From NCBI RefSeq assembly GCF_900100295.1, contig NZ_FNEV01000001.1:248001-312000 (forward strand): a stretch of DNA of 64,000 nt. Direction: 5' to 3'. Source of the stretch: Salimicrobium halophilum (lineage in GTDB: Bacteria; Bacillota; Bacilli; Bacillales; Halobacillaceae). Positions 24,577-34,151 of the stretch are shown here, in pieces; positions within the stretch are counted from its first letter, which is position 1; each line of letters opens with the position of its first letter. The translations under genes were made by a program, and so were the position numbers. The notes under the pieces are model-generated. The model did not search any database, had not been told where the DNA came from, and worked only from the letters and a program-made list of their open reading frames with translations.

Positions 24577-25890
24577 ATGAAAAAGTGGATTATTCCTATC
24601 CTGATCACTGCTCTTTTGGCTGTAAGTTTTTGGGGATTCAATCAATACAGGGAAAAGCAGGCAGTATTAGTACAGGCAGAGAACAATTATCAAAGAGCTT
24701 TTCATGAATTGACCTATTATATCGATTTACTGAATGAAAAAATCGGGTCGGCCCTGGCAATGAATTCACGGGCGAGCCTCTCCCCTCAACTTGCAGAGAT
24801 CTGGAAGGTGACTTCAGAGGCCCGTGCTGATGTAGGGCAATTGCCGCTGTCACTGCTCCCTTTCAATAAGACGGAAGAGTTCTTATTCGATATCGGGGAT
24901 TTCGCCTACAATGCAGCTGTGAAAGATATGGATCAGGAACCTTTGAGTGAAGAAGAAGTGAAGAGACTCGAACAGCTATTCAAGCAATCGAAGGAAATCA
25001 AAACGAATCTGAGAGAAGTACAGAATGTCGTATTAAACGATCATCTGCGATGGATGGACGTCGAACTTCAACTTGCTACGAATGAACCCGGAGACAATAC
25101 GATCATAGACGGATTCAAAACGGTCGAAAGTACTGTGGATGGTTATGATGATAGTATAGTGGAGAATGATTTAGACGATGAATTCTCCTATATTACCGGG
25201 GAGGAAGTATCAGAGGAACGGGCGAAAGAGATTGGTGCTAAGTGGCTAGGGGACGAGGAGGATTTAACGGTGACGTCTTCGAAAAAAGGAGCTAAACTTC
25301 ACACATTCACCGTCTCATTTCATCAGGAGGATTCCGGCGGCTATATGGACGTCTCTAAAAAGGGTGGTCATATATTGAATCTCATGAAAACCAGGGATAT
25401 AGGAGAACCGGAATTGAGTCTTTATCAGGGAGGGGAGAAAGCGGCCGCATATTTGGAGGATCTCAAGTTCGACAATGTCGAAATCGTTGAAAGCAGCCAG
25501 TTTCAACGGGTAGGGGTTTATCGTTTCGTATATAAAAAGGACGAGGTCCGCTACTATACGGATGCCATTCAAGTGAAAGTAGCACTGGATGATGGAGAGA
25601 TGCTGGGTTTGACAGCGCTTGAATATATGAAGAATCACGGAGAGGACGGTATGGAAGCACCGGCGATCGACCGGGAGGAAGCCAAGAGTATGGTAAATGG
25701 CAATGTCGAGATTTTAGAAGAGCATATGGCGGTGATCAACGACGAACAGGGAGAGAAAGTATTGTGCTATGAATTCATCGGCAGAAGAGGAGATCAGACG
25801 TACAGAATCTTCATCAATGCTGATGACGGTCAGGAAGAAAAAGTGGAAATGATGAAGAGAGTGGAAGAGCAGTTCACGTCATCATCGTAA
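24577..25890 (+). CDS. ypeB: Germination protein YpeB
   Basis: YpeB is needed for SleB to accumulate in the spore and holds it inactive until germination. The 437-residue protein has an N-terminal signal or anchor (WIIPILITALLAVSFWGF), a helical N-terminal half, and C-terminal PepSY-like repeats (for example EERAKEIGAKWLG near residue 212 and REEAKSMVNG near 367). Length and gene order match the family. ATG 24577 follows AAAGGAG. It is co-transcribed with sleB from the sigma-G-type promoter and ends at a long hairpin terminator. Confidence 0.93.
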   Translation: MKKWIIPILITALLAVSFWGFNQYREKQAVLVQAENNYQRAFHELTYYIDLLNEKIGSALAMNSRASLSPQLAEIWKVTSEARADVGQLPLSLLPFNKTEEFLFDIGDFAYNAAVKDMDQEPLSEEEVKRLEQLFKQSKEIKTNLREVQNVVLNDHLRWMDVELQLATNEPGDNTIIDGFKTVESTVDGYDDSIVENDLDDEFSYITGEEVSEERAKEIGAKWLGDEEDLTVTSSKKGAKLHTFTVSFHQEDSGGYMDVSKKGGHILNLMKTRDIGEPELSLYQGGEKAAAYLEDLKFDNVEIVESSQFQRVGVYRFVYKKDEVRYYTDAIQVKVALDDGEMLGLTALEYMKNHGEDGMEAPAIDREEAKSMVNGNVEILEEHMAVINDEQGEKVLCYEFIGRRGDQTYRIFINADDGQEEKVEMMKRVEEQFTSSS

Positions 25891-25892
25891 TA

Positions 25893-25970
25893 AGCAGCTA
25901 TGCTGAAGGGTTTTCTTATTGTTCTATGTGATTCGACAATAAATGAACCCTTACAGCAGGCTGCTTTTTT
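25893..25970 (+). terminator. Long multi-block hairpin terminator after ypeB
   Basis: Four pairing blocks are nested: AGCAGC (25893-25898) with GCTGCT (25960-25965), GCTG (25902) with CAGC (25954), AAGGGTT (25906) with AACCCTT (25946), and TTATTGT with ACAATAA near the tip. A T run follows at 25965. This is much longer than the other terminators in the window. Confidence 0.75.
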
Positions 25971-26042
25971 CCATTTTTATCTTCTCATTCCTCGCACTCT
26001 TTGCGATAATAAACATAGGAATGTTCAAGAAAGGGTGCAGAA

Positions 26043-26684
26043 ATGGTGGAAATAGGATCGGAATTGACCCTGACTCTGGAATCCGGAGAGTCATTTTACT
26101 GCAAAGTGCACGAAAAAGAAGAAACAATGATTTACGTTGATTATCCTATACATAGAGAAACGAGAAAGACATCCTTTTTTCTCGATGGAACGGAGTTCAC
26201 AATCAGTTATGTAGGAAAAGACGGAGCGGTCTATAAATTCGACTCCGAAGTGGTAGGTCGGAAAAAACTAACGATTCCTGTCCTCGTCTTCACGTTTCCC
26301 GGAGAAGAATTCCTGAAAAGGATCCAGCGTAGAAGGTACGTACGGATAGAGACGAGTATTGATGTTGCAATAGCTACGAAGAAAGAGAGCTATCACACAG
26401 TAAGCCTCGATTTGAGTGGGGGAGGAGCTTCTTTGCTGCATCCTGAGCACGCCAGGCTGATAGAGGGGAAGCGACTTCATCTGACGCTTGTCCTGCCAAT
26501 GAACTCGGGAGTTTACCATTACATAAAGACTGAATCCAAAGTAGTCAGGATCAATGAAAGAAAAGGGAATAAACCCAGTACGCTGTCCGTCAAGTTCGAA
26601 GGATTATCCGAAAAGGATCGACAGCTGATTATCAAGTATGGGTTTGAACAGCAGCGGTATATGAAAAAAAGAGAGTACAGTTGA
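26043..26684 (+). CDS. ypfA: Cyclic di-GMP receptor of the YcgR/PilZ type (YpfA/MotI)
   Basis: A 213-residue two-domain protein: an N-terminal YcgR-like domain (about 1-90) and a C-terminal PilZ domain. The c-di-GMP ligands are present: the arginine cluster RIQRRRYVRIE near residues 93-103 and DLSGGGASLL near 124-133. In B. subtilis this protein (MotI, DgrA) binds MotA and brakes the flagellum when c-di-GMP is high. No diguanylate cyclase or motility stator gene is in the window. ATG 26043 follows AAAGGG. It stands alone between the ypeB terminator and cmk. Confidence 0.9.
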   Translation: MVEIGSELTLTLESGESFYCKVHEKEETMIYVDYPIHRETRKTSFFLDGTEFTISYVGKDGAVYKFDSEVVGRKKLTIPVLVFTFPGEEFLKRIQRRRYVRIETSIDVAIATKKESYHTVSLDLSGGGASLLHPEHARLIEGKRLHLTLVLPMNSGVYHYIKTESKVVRINERKGNKPSTLSVKFEGLSEKDRQLIIKYGFEQQRYMKKREYS

Positions 26685-26767
26685 CCTGCATAGCTACTCC
26701 CCCTTTTTGTATGTTATTCTTACTTACGATAAACAGATAAATATAGAAGCAAATGGAGGAACGGGTT

Positions 26768-27448
26768 ATGTCCAAGACGATATCAATCGCGATAGATGGG
26801 CCTGCTGCAGCAGGAAAGAGTACGGTGGCCAAAAAGGTGGCACACGCACTCACTTATATATATGTGGATACAGGAGCGATGTACAGGGCTTTGACGTATA
26901 AAGTTCTGGAAGACGGCGTAGAACTATCTTCCGAAGATAATGTGTACAACGTGTTACAGAATTGCGACATTCAGTTTGAGCAATCGAAAGAAGGTCAACT
27001 GGTGTTCGTGAATGGTCAGGAAGTGACGAAAGCGATACGTACACAAGGAGTTAATGATCACGTCTCCGTTATAGCGAGTTATCCGAGCGTGCGTCAGGAA
27101 ATGGTGAATCGTCAGCAGACCATGATCAAAGGAAGAAACGTTGTCATGGACGGAAGAGACATCGGAACGAAGGTGATTCCGGATGCAGACTTGAAGATTT
27201 TCATGATCGCTTCGGTAGCAGAACGGGCCAGACGCAGGCACGAAGAGAATATCCTCTCCGGTTTCGAGAGTGATCTCGAACAGTTGAAGGAAGATATCAA
27301 AAGAAGAGATGATATAGATTCGACGAGAGAAGCATCGCCGTTGGTGAAGGCTCAGGATGCGGTCGAACTGGATACGACTAGCATGTCGATTGATGAAGTC
27401 GTACAGCAGATCATAACGCTTGCTGAAGAGAGGGCTGATCTACGATGA
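26768..27448 (+). CDS. cmk: Cytidylate kinase
   Basis: Phosphorylates CMP and dCMP using ATP. The 226-residue protein has the P-loop [15 protein letters not shown] at residues 8-22, the [10 protein letters not shown] motif near 36 and [15 protein letters not shown] near 126. I start at ATG 26768, behind GGAGGAACGGG; an in-frame ATG at 26753 lies before that site and is unlikely. The stop overlaps the plsC start by 4 bases (ATGA). cmk-plsC-ypfD is a conserved Bacillus cluster. Confidence 0.95.
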   Translation: MSKTISIAIDGPAAAGKSTVAKKVAHALTYIYVDTGAMYRALTYKVLEDGVELSSEDNVYNVLQNCDIQFEQSKEGQLVFVNGQEVTKAIRTQGVNDHVSVIASYPSVRQEMVNRQQTMIKGRNVVMDGRDIGTKVIPDADLKIFMIASVAERARRRHEENILSGFESDLEQLKEDIKRRDDIDSTREASPLVKAQDAVELDTTSMSIDEVVQQIITLAEERADLR

Positions 27449-28029
27449 AATTATATAAGCTCGCCAAATCTTTAGTAGCCGTAGCTTTTTATCCTCTGTA
27501 CAGAATCCAGGTGGTGGGCAAATCGAACATTCCTAAAAACGGGCCGGTGATCATTTGTTCCAACCATATCTCGAACATGGATCCTCCTGTCGTAGGTATC
27601 ACTTCACCAAGGACGATCCATTTCATGGCCAAGGAAGAGCTGTTTCAAAAGAAAGGTATAGGAGCGCTTCTTAGAAACATCCACGCCTTCCCTATCAAAA
27701 GAGGGATGAGAGACAGGAATGCTTTGAGGAATGGTTTGGATATACTGAAGCAGGGAGAAGTTCTCGGTCTCTTTCCTGAAGGATCAAGACAGAAGACCGG
27801 AGAGATAGGAGAAGGGTTGACGGGTGTAGGTTTCTTCGCTCTGAGGTCTGAAGCGGTCGTCGTCCCTTGTGCCATCATCGGACCGTATAAACCTGGAAAA
27901 AGATTGAAAGTAGCTTATGGGTCCCCTATAGACCTCACTGAGTTCCGTGAGAATAAATCTTCCGCAAAAGAAGTGACGGATTACATCATGGAAAGTATCA
28001 GACAATTGCATAAATTTCATCAAGAATAG
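27445..28029 (+). CDS. plsC: 1-acyl-sn-glycerol-3-phosphate acyltransferase
   Basis: Adds the second acyl chain to lysophosphatidic acid, giving phosphatidic acid at the inner membrane face. The 194-residue protein has the acyltransferase motifs in order: [11 protein letters not shown] (the NHxxxxD box) near residues 34-44, [20 protein letters not shown] near 110 and [12 protein letters not shown] near 137. A short N-terminal hydrophobic region is present. It is translationally coupled to cmk. A gap with a TTGACA element (28041-28046) precedes ypfD. Confidence 0.93.
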   Translation: MKLYKLAKSLVAVAFYPLYRIQVVGKSNIPKNGPVIICSNHISNMDPPVVGITSPRTIHFMAKEELFQKKGIGALLRNIHAFPIKRGMRDRNALRNGLDILKQGEVLGLFPEGSRQKTGEIGEGLTGVGFFALRSEAVVVPCAIIGPYKPGKRLKVAYGSPIDLTEFRENKSSAKEVTDYIMESIRQLHKFHQE

Positions 28030-28135
28030 CTAGGTATTACTTGACAAAAGCGCTCAAATATTAGAAGTTAGATGAAAGGATATTTTTAATAAGCAAGATT
28101 AAGTAGTGTCGGAAATTGAAGGAGGTAGCCGTAGT

Positions 28136-29278
28136 ATGGATGAAATGAATCAAGAAGTTTCTGGTATGAAGGAATTCAACGAAGGAGATATCGTGACTGG
28201 TAAAGTAGTCAAAGTGGAGGACAAGCAAGTCCTCGTTGACGTCGGATATAAAGTGGAAGGTATCGTTCCTATCAGTGAGCTTTCCAGTCTTCACATCGAA
28301 ACGGCATCAGACGCTGTGAATGAAGGAGATGACATCACTCTGAAGGTCAAAAAGATCGAAGATGATGAAATCGTTCTCTCGAAACGCGCCGTGGATGCGG
28401 ATAAAGCCTGGGAAGACCTTGAAGCTAAATACGAGAACCAGGAAGTTTTCAATGCTGAAGTGAAGGATGTTGTAAAAGGCGGACTGGTCGTTGATATCGG
28501 ACTGCGCGGTTTCATACCTGCATCTCTCGTGGAAACGTATTACGTGGACGATTTCGAAGAGTATAAAGGGAAAGAGCTCAGCCTGAAAGTCGTAGAGCTC
28601 GATCGTGAACAGAATCGCGTAATCCTTTCTCATCGTGCAGTAATCGAAGACGAAGAAAAAGAACAAAAACATCATGTCCTGCAATCTCTTGAGGAAGGAC
28701 AGGTTGTAGAAGGTACGGTTCAACGACTGACGGACTTCGGTGCGTTTGTTAACCTCGGCGGAATCGACGGACTTGTGCATATCTCTCAACTTTCCCACGA
28801 ACATGTGAACAAAGCGTCAGATGTCGTGGAAGAAGGTCAGGAGATCAAAGTCAAAGTTCTTTCCGTGGATCGGGACAACGAACGAATTTCTCTATCTCTT
28901 AAAGAGACACAGCCTGGACCATGGGAAGGCATCGGGCAAAAAGTGAGCCAGGGAGATATTCTCGAGGGTACTGTTCAACGTCTCGTTAATTTTGGTGCGT
29001 TCGTGGAAGTGTTCCCTGGAGTCGAAGGACTTGTTCACATTTCTCAAATATCCAAGCGTCACATCGCTAATCCTCAGGAAGTTCTTGAGGAAGGTCAGAC
29101 AGTGGACGTTAAAGTGCTTGACGTTGATGAACAGCAGAAGCGTCTGTCTCTGAGTATCAAAGAACTTGATGAAGATCAGGAACAAAGAGAAGTAGAATCT
29201 TACCAGAAAGAAGAAGATTCGAACGGATTTTCCTTAAGCGATATGATCGGAGATCAACTGGATAAATACAAGAAATAA
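28136..29278 (+). CDS. ypfD: Ribosomal protein S1 homologue (four S1 domains)
   Basis: An RNA-binding protein of 380 residues related to ribosomal protein S1, in the short Gram-positive form. Four S1 (OB-fold) repeats are visible, starting near [14 protein letters not shown] (17), [14 protein letters not shown] (105), [19 protein letters not shown] (189) and [19 protein letters not shown] (274). Repeats 3 and 4 are close copies. I start at ATG 28136 behind AAGGAGG; an upstream GTG at 28106 lacks a ribosome binding site. In Bacillus it is not essential for general translation as in E. coli. Confidence 0.93.
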   Translation: MDEMNQEVSGMKEFNEGDIVTGKVVKVEDKQVLVDVGYKVEGIVPISELSSLHIETASDAVNEGDDITLKVKKIEDDEIVLSKRAVDADKAWEDLEAKYENQEVFNAEVKDVVKGGLVVDIGLRGFIPASLVETYYVDDFEEYKGKELSLKVVELDREQNRVILSHRAVIEDEEKEQKHHVLQSLEEGQVVEGTVQRLTDFGAFVNLGGIDGLVHISQLSHEHVNKASDVVEEGQEIKVKVLSVDRDNERISLSLKETQPGPWEGIGQKVSQGDILEGTVQRLVNFGAFVEVFPGVEGLVHISQISKRHIANPQEVLEEGQTVDVKVLDVDEQQKRLSLSIKELDEDQEQREVESYQKEEDSNGFSLSDMIGDQLDKYKK

Positions 29279-29288
29279 GAATGATAGA

Positions 29289-29335
29289 AGGCAAGGGGGC
29301 ATGGTGCTCTCTTGCCTAAATTTGTATCTTTTAGA
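29289..29335 (+). terminator. Probable terminator after ypfD
   Basis: AGGCAAGGGGGC (29289-29300) pairs with GCTCTCTTGCCT (29306-29317) using two G-U pairs, loop of 5, followed by an interrupted T tract. Confidence 0.55.
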
Positions 29336-29352
29336 TTTAGAGGAGTGTGTTC

Positions 29353-30366
29353 ATGAGAGCAGAGAGAAAGCTTGATCACATCCGTCATGCACTTACTCAT
29401 TCAGAAGGGCCTATCCACTATTTTGACGAGGTTCAAGTGGTTCATCAGAGTCTTGCCAGGTTGGATTGGGATCAACTGGATGTGTCTGCCCGTATAGGAG
29501 AACTTTCTGTGAGTTCTCCTCTTTTTGTGAATGCGATGACAGGTGGCGGCGGTATCAAAACGAAAGAAATCAATCAGAGCCTTGCTAAAATCGCAAGAGA
29601 AAAAGGAATAGGGATGGCAGTCGGTTCTCAGATGTCTGCTTTGAAAGACGAATCAGAAAGAGAGACGTATGAAATAGTGCGCAAAGAAAACCCTGAAGGT
29701 ATCATCTTCTCGAATGTAGGAAGTGAAGCAAGCGCAGAGCAGGCAGAAAGAGCTGTTGCCATGCTCGAAGCGGACGCGCTTCAGATTCACCTGAATATCG
29801 TTCAGGAACTCGTGATGCCTGAAGGGGATCGGGATTTTTCTTCAAGGATTGAAAATATAAAAGAAATAATCCACCGTTCCACCGTTCCGGTGATTGTGAA
29901 AGAGGTCGGATTCGGCTTATCTTCTGAAACAATCGATGAACTGAAAGAGCTTGGATGTCAGTATGTTGATGTCGGTGGGAAAGGTGGGACCAACTTCTCA
30001 AGGGTGGAAAATGAAAGAAGAGAGGACCGGATCGAAGGGTTTGATCCGTGGGGAATTCCCACTCCCGTTTCAATCCTGGAGAGTCGTTCCATGCAACATG
30101 TCATCGCTTCCGGAGGGATACGTTCAGGGATTGACGGGGCTAAGGCATTGATCCTCGGAGCGGAGGCTTTCGGTATGGCCGGTCCGATGTTGAAAGCCCT
30201 GATGGAAGGTGGAGAAACAGCTTTACACCGAAAAGTCGATTTGATCCATGATGAGCTTAAGGCGGTTATGATGGTGATGAATGCTCGAACTGTGAAGGAA
30301 CTGCAGGGAAAACCGTACGTTCTTCACGGGGAAACGAAGGATTGGATGAACCAGCGGAACATCTGA
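29353..30366 (+). CDS. fni: Type 2 isopentenyl-diphosphate delta-isomerase
   Basis: An FMN- and NADPH-dependent enzyme that interconverts isopentenyl and dimethylallyl diphosphate, the precursors of the prenyl chains made by HepS/HepT at 38-40 kb. The 337-residue protein shows NAMTGGGGIKT near residue 58, VGSQMSALKD near 89, HLNIVQELVMPEGDRDF near 138-154, VGGKGGTNFSRVEN near 205 and AGPMLKALMEGG near 275. I start at ATG 29353, 7 nt after AGGAG; GTG 29347 is too close to it. Confidence 0.95.
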   Translation: MRAERKLDHIRHALTHSEGPIHYFDEVQVVHQSLARLDWDQLDVSARIGELSVSSPLFVNAMTGGGGIKTKEINQSLAKIAREKGIGMAVGSQMSALKDESERETYEIVRKENPEGIIFSNVGSEASAEQAERAVAMLEADALQIHLNIVQELVMPEGDRDFSSRIENIKEIIHRSTVPVIVKEVGFGLSSETIDELKELGCQYVDVGGKGGTNFSRVENERREDRIEGFDPWGIPTPVSILESRSMQHVIASGGIRSGIDGAKALILGAEAFGMAGPMLKALMEGGETALHRKVDLIHDELKAVMMVMNARTVKELQGKPYVLHGETKDWMNQRNI

Positions 30367-30401
30367 TTTGAGAAAAAGATGAAACCAATAATGATTATCG
30401 G

Positions 30402-30445
30402 ACAGAAGTGCATCTGCAGGACACAGGTGCCTTCTGTTATTTTTA
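30402..30445 (+). terminator. Terminator after fni
   Basis: ACAGAAG (30402-30408) and CTTCTGT (30431-30437) form the outer stem, with TGCATCTG against CAGGTGC inside, then TATTTTTA. It lies in the 200-bp gap before the YIEGIA gene; the rest of that gap holds no clear gene. Confidence 0.7.
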
Positions 30446-30566
30446 GTGAATAAGGCCTCTCAGAAATCGTGATATTTAATCCTGACGCGGATGAAGAAAT
30501 AGGTCGTTTATTCCTGCTATTCTTTGCCTATGCTAGAGAAAAAGGTGAGGAAAGGTAGGGATACAT

Positions 30567-31448
30567 ATGAATGAGTATATTCCGGCAATCATTTACGGCG
30601 TCCTTTTCGGGACAGCGCTTCGCTTATTTATGCTTCGGATCGATTACAGGCAGTACCCCACTTATTTACATGGGAGAATCATCCATCTTTCACTGGGGTT
30701 CATTGCCGCATCGCTTGGGACACTGGCTATTCCTTCCGTGATGGAAGAACAATATACAGCCGTAACTTTCCTTACGATAGCTGCATCTCAGTTCAGAGAA
30801 GTGCGTAATATGGAAAGGAATACGTTGAACGAAATGGATGCTTTCGAATTGGTTCCACGTGGGAACACTTATATAGAAGGGATTGCTATCGCCTTTGAGA
30901 GCAGGAATTATTTAGTGATTGCAAGTTCGTTGCTGGTTACCTCGTTCTATGTTTTCATCGGCTGGTATGCTGCGGTGATCGTGAGTATCATTTGTATCAT
31001 CGGAGCTCAAGTTCTTATGAGTGGCTCTTCTTTAGGAAAAATCACCGAAATAGAAAGGGCGGAGCTGACTTTTAAAGGAGCCGGGCTGTACGTAGATAGT
31101 ATTTATATAATGAACATCGGTCTCCCCGAAAGACAAAAAGAAATTCTTGAATATGGCATGGGCTTCATCGTCACCCCGAAATCGTTCAGCGTCCGGTCGA
31201 CGATTGCGAATTTGGGACAGCGCCAGGCGATTTTACATGATTTATCCGTGACTCTGGGTGTCTTCCGCGATTCAGGTACTCCTGCTCTTGTACCTCTCAT
31301 CAAAAGGGACTTGAACGATGGTCGTATCGGAGTGTTCATCCTTCCTCAGGAAAAGAATCTGGATACCGCTCTGTCGGTCCTTGCCAAAGTGCCTGTTCTT
31401 GAACATGCCGTGCAGAAACCTCATTTCAAAAAGGAGGCTTCTTCATGA
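30567..31448 (+). CDS. YIEGIA-family membrane protein (YphB type)
   Basis: A 293-residue protein defined by the YIEGIA signature, seen here as GNTYIEGIAIAFESRNY near residues 97-113. The N-terminal 170 residues hold about four to five membrane spans (YIPAIIYGVLFGTALRLF, LSLGFIAASLGTLAI, LVIASSLLVTSFYVFIGW, AVIVSIICIIGAQVL). The remainder is soluble. The family is confined to spore formers and sits between fni and der, the yphA-yphB position in B. subtilis. A spore-envelope role is likely but not shown by the sequence. Its end overlaps a small partner gene by four bases. Confidence 0.85.
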   Translation: MNEYIPAIIYGVLFGTALRLFMLRIDYRQYPTYLHGRIIHLSLGFIAASLGTLAIPSVMEEQYTAVTFLTIAASQFREVRNMERNTLNEMDAFELVPRGNTYIEGIAIAFESRNYLVIASSLLVTSFYVFIGWYAAVIVSIICIIGAQVLMSGSSLGKITEIERAELTFKGAGLYVDSIYIMNIGLPERQKEILEYGMGFIVTPKSFSVRSTIANLGQRQAILHDLSVTLGVFRDSGTPALVPLIKRDLNDGRIGVFILPQEKNLDTALSVLAKVPVLEHAVQKPHFKKEASS

Positions 31449-31630
31449 AGATGGAAAAAGTGATTCTGGGAGCTGTGACTACCGAGAAATCAAGTGTGCA
31501 GGGGGGGACTCCTGTGTTTTATTGTGAAGGAAAAAAGGAAATGGAATCTATAGCTGCCAATCTTGAAGCTATTCTCGACGGGATTGCACATCGACTGACA
31601 GATGAGTTGTACATCATCGTCAAACACTAA
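31445..31630 (+). CDS. Small protein coupled to the YIEGIA gene
   Basis: A 61-residue soluble protein starting at ATG 31445, overlapping the YIEGIA stop as ATGA with AAAGGAGG upstream. It contains EKVILGAVTTEKSSVQGG at the N-terminus and an acidic helical part. Such small proteins accompany YIEGIA genes in other Bacillaceae and are annotated as a capping or partner subunit; I rely on position and overlap rather than on a recognised catalytic motif. Tight translational coupling implies a stoichiometric partner. Confidence 0.75.
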   Translation: MKMEKVILGAVTTEKSSVQGGTPVFYCEGKKEMESIAANLEAILDGIAHRLTDELYIIVKH

Positions 31631-31724
31631 AAGCGATTGTCAGTGACCGGAGGGTCTGCTAAAATGATAAGGTTAAGGTAAGTCAAAGTAATTATAGGGA
31701 AAGAGAAGAAAGGATGTACCTTTC

Positions 31725-33035
31725 ATGAGGAAATCAGTTGTAGCAATAGTCGGAAGACCAAACGTAGGAAAATCTACAATATTCAACCGCCTTGTCGGAG
31801 ATCGGATTTCAATTGTTGAAGATACTCCCGGGGTGACGAGAGATCGTATCTATGCACAAGCGGAATGGTTGAATCACACATTCCATGTCATCGATACGGG
31901 TGGAATTGAGCTGGGAGATGAACCTCTTCTGGTACAAATGAGAGCTCAGGCTGAAATTGCGATCGATGAATCTGATGTCATCATTTTCATGGTTAATGGA
32001 AGAGATGGAATTACTGCAGCGGATGAAGAAGTCGCTAAGTTGTTGTTCAAGTCGAACAAACCTGTAGTGCTTGCCGTGAACAAAGTCGATAATCCTGAAA
32101 TGAGAGAAGCGATCTATGAGTTTTATTCTCTCGGTTTCGGAGAACCTCATCCCATTTCCGGAACACACGGCTTAGGTCTCGGGGACCTGCTGGATGAAAC
32201 CGTGAATCATTTTGTGGACCTTCCGGAGCCGGAGGAAGATGATGAGACGATAAGATTCAGTGTCATCGGACGACCGAATGTCGGGAAATCTTCGTTGATC
32301 AATAGTCTTCTCGGTCAGGAGCGGGTGATTGTAAGTGATCTCGCAGGTACGACCAGAGATGCCGTTGATACCTCGTTCACAAGAGATGAGAGAGACTTCG
32401 TCATTATCGACACCGCCGGCATGAGAAAACGGGGGAAAGTATATGAATCTACGGAAAAATACAGCGTCATGCGTGCTCTTAAGGCGATTGAGCGCTCCGA
32501 TGTCGTATTGACGCTGATCGATGCGGATACCGGCATCCAGGAACAGGACAAAAGAATCGCCGGGTACGCTCACGAAGCAGGGAAAGCGGTCGTCATCGTC
32601 GTGAACAAATGGGATACGATAGATAATGATGAAACATCCATGAAAGAATTCGAAGACGAAGTGCGTTCAGGCTTTCGTTTTCTCGATTACGCTCCGGTCG
32701 TCTTTCTTTCAGCCAAGACGAAGAAACGGATCCATACGCTGCTTCCTGCTGTGGTACAGGCAAGTGAAAACCACTCGAAGCGGGTATCGACGAATCTGTT
32801 GAACGAAGTGATCGTCGATGCGTTGGCGATGAATCCGTCTCCTTCCATCAAAGGACAGACGCTGAAAATATTTTATGCTACACAGGTGGCTGTGAAACCA
32901 CCTACGTTTGTAGTATTCGTAAACGATCCGAACCTGATGCACTTCACGTATGAAAGATTTCTTGAAAACCGGATAAGAGAAGCATTCGGATTCGTCGGCA
33001 CACCGATAAATATTTATGCAAGAAAAAGAACCTGA
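31725..33035 (+). CDS. der: Ribosome biogenesis GTPase Der (EngA)
   Basis: An essential GTPase for 50S subunit assembly with two tandem G domains. Domain 1: [14 protein letters not shown] (residues 10-23), DTGG, NKVD. Domain 2: [14 protein letters not shown] (near 182-195), [16 protein letters not shown]-terminal KH-like domain with LKIFYATQV follows. At 436 residues it equals the B. subtilis protein. ATG 31725 is preceded by AAAGGA. gpsA follows after 18 bp and is probably co-transcribed. Confidence 0.97.
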   Translation: MRKSVVAIVGRPNVGKSTIFNRLVGDRISIVEDTPGVTRDRIYAQAEWLNHTFHVIDTGGIELGDEPLLVQMRAQAEIAIDESDVIIFMVNGRDGITAADEEVAKLLFKSNKPVVLAVNKVDNPEMREAIYEFYSLGFGEPHPISGTHGLGLGDLLDETVNHFVDLPEPEEDDETIRFSVIGRPNVGKSSLINSLLGQERVIVSDLAGTTRDAVDTSFTRDERDFVIIDTAGMRKRGKVYESTEKYSVMRALKAIERSDVVLTLIDADTGIQEQDKRIAGYAHEAGKAVVIVVNKWDTIDNDETSMKEFEDEVRSGFRFLDYAPVVFLSAKTKKRIHTLLPAVVQASENHSKRVSTNLLNEVIVDALAMNPSPSIKGQTLKIFYATQVAVKPPTFVVFVNDPNLMHFTYERFLENRIREAFGFVGTPINIYARKRT

Positions 33036-33053
33036 TTACCGGGAGGGAACGTT

Positions 33054-34094
33054 ATGGCGAAAATTGCAGTGCTCGGTGCAGGGAGTTGGGGTACCGCTCT
33101 AGCTATCGTACTGGCTGATAACGGACATGACGTAAGATTGTGGGCACATAGGCAGGACCACGCAGAAACGATGAAAGAAACGAAAGAAAATGAAAAATAT
33201 CTTAAGGGTGTACAACTACCGGAGAATATTTTCATTACGCACAAGCTCGAAGATAGCTTAGAGGGGATCGACTATCTTCTGCTTGCTGTACCTACTAAAG
33301 CAGTGAGAGACGTGTGCCAAACCATGAAAAAGAACCTTACAACAAAAGTTCCGATCATTCATGCCGCTAAAGGGATTGAACCTGAGACGTTCAAAAGAGT
33401 TTCTGAAATCATCGAAGAAGAATTGCCTGAAGAACTTTACCGGTCCATCGTGGTGCTTTCGGGACCTTCTCACGCTGAAGAGGTAGGGCTCCGTCAGCCC
33501 ACGACTGTTACTGTTTCCTCGAGAACACTAGAGGTTGCAGAAGAAGTTCAAGAGATTTTCATCAATAAGCAGTTCCGGGTATATACGTCTCCTGACCTTG
33601 TCGGGGTTGAGCTTGGGGGTTCCCTCAAAAATATCATAGCACTCGGAGCAGGGATTTCGGATGGTCTCGGCTACGGGGACAATGCTAAAGCCGCACTGAT
33701 AACGAGAGGCCTTGCTGAAGTCGCTCGACTCGGAACTTCTATGGGAGCGAACCCGCTTACCTTTTCCGGTCTGACCGGCATCGGAGATCTGATTGTCACC
33801 TGTACAAGTTCCCACAGTCGGAACTGGAGAGCCGGTTACAAGCTCGGCAAAGGTGAACCTCTTCAGAAAGTGTTGGACGATATGGGGATGGTCGTCGAAG
33901 GTGTACGAACGACGAAAGCGGCGTATCAGCTGGCCGAAGAGCATGGGATTGATATGCCGATAACTTCCGGTATTTACCATATCCTGTTTGATAATGAGAA
34001 TCCGAGAGAAATCGTAGAACAATTGATGACCCGGGTCCGTCGCCATGAAATGGAGGACCTCGTGAATATTCTCGATCAGAAAATGAAAGACTGA
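33054..34094 (+). CDS. gpsA: NAD(P)-dependent glycerol-3-phosphate dehydrogenase
   Basis: Reduces dihydroxyacetone phosphate to sn-glycerol-3-phosphate, the backbone for phospholipids, feeding the acyltransferase pathway that includes PlsC. The 346-residue protein has the dinucleotide motif VLGAGSWGTALAIVLADNG at residues 5-23, LLLAVPTKAVRDV near 75, and the catalytic lysine in ELGGSLKNIIALGAGISDGL near residues 187-206. ATG 33054 follows GGGAGG. The der-gpsA pairing is conserved in Bacillus. Confidence 0.96.
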   Translation: MAKIAVLGAGSWGTALAIVLADNGHDVRLWAHRQDHAETMKETKENEKYLKGVQLPENIFITHKLEDSLEGIDYLLLAVPTKAVRDVCQTMKKNLTTKVPIIHAAKGIEPETFKRVSEIIEEELPEELYRSIVVLSGPSHAEEVGLRQPTTVTVSSRTLEVAEEVQEIFINKQFRVYTSPDLVGVELGGSLKNIIALGAGISDGLGYGDNAKAALITRGLAEVARLGTSMGANPLTFSGLTGIGDLIVTCTSSHSRNWRAGYKLGKGEPLQKVLDDMGMVVEGVRTTKAAYQLAEEHGIDMPITSGIYHILFDNENPREIVEQLMTRVRRHEMEDLVNILDQKMKD

Positions 34095-34109
34095 CATCTT
34101 TCTTCCTTC

Positions 34110-34144
34110 TTGCATAAGATAACTATTATCCCTATGCAAGGAGG
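34110..34144 (+). promoter_or_regulatory. Hairpin abutting the SpoVIF-like gene's ribosome binding site
   Basis: TTGCATA (34110-34116) pairs with TATGCAA (34133-34139), with GATAA against TTATC inside. The last two paired bases belong to the AAGGAGG site (34138-34144). A modest effect on translation initiation is possible. No T run follows immediately, so it is not a standard terminator. Confidence 0.4.
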
Positions 34145-34151
34145 TTTTTTA

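Noticed and set aside
25943-26140. 65-codon frame with a hydrophobic N-terminus before ypfA
   Set aside because: It begins inside the ypeB terminator hairpin, overlaps ypfA coding in another frame, and has no ribosome binding site.
28041-28073. Full sigma-A promoter for ypfD
   Set aside because: TTGACA at 28041 is perfect but no -10 lies at 16-18 bp spacing, so I did not list it as a promoter.
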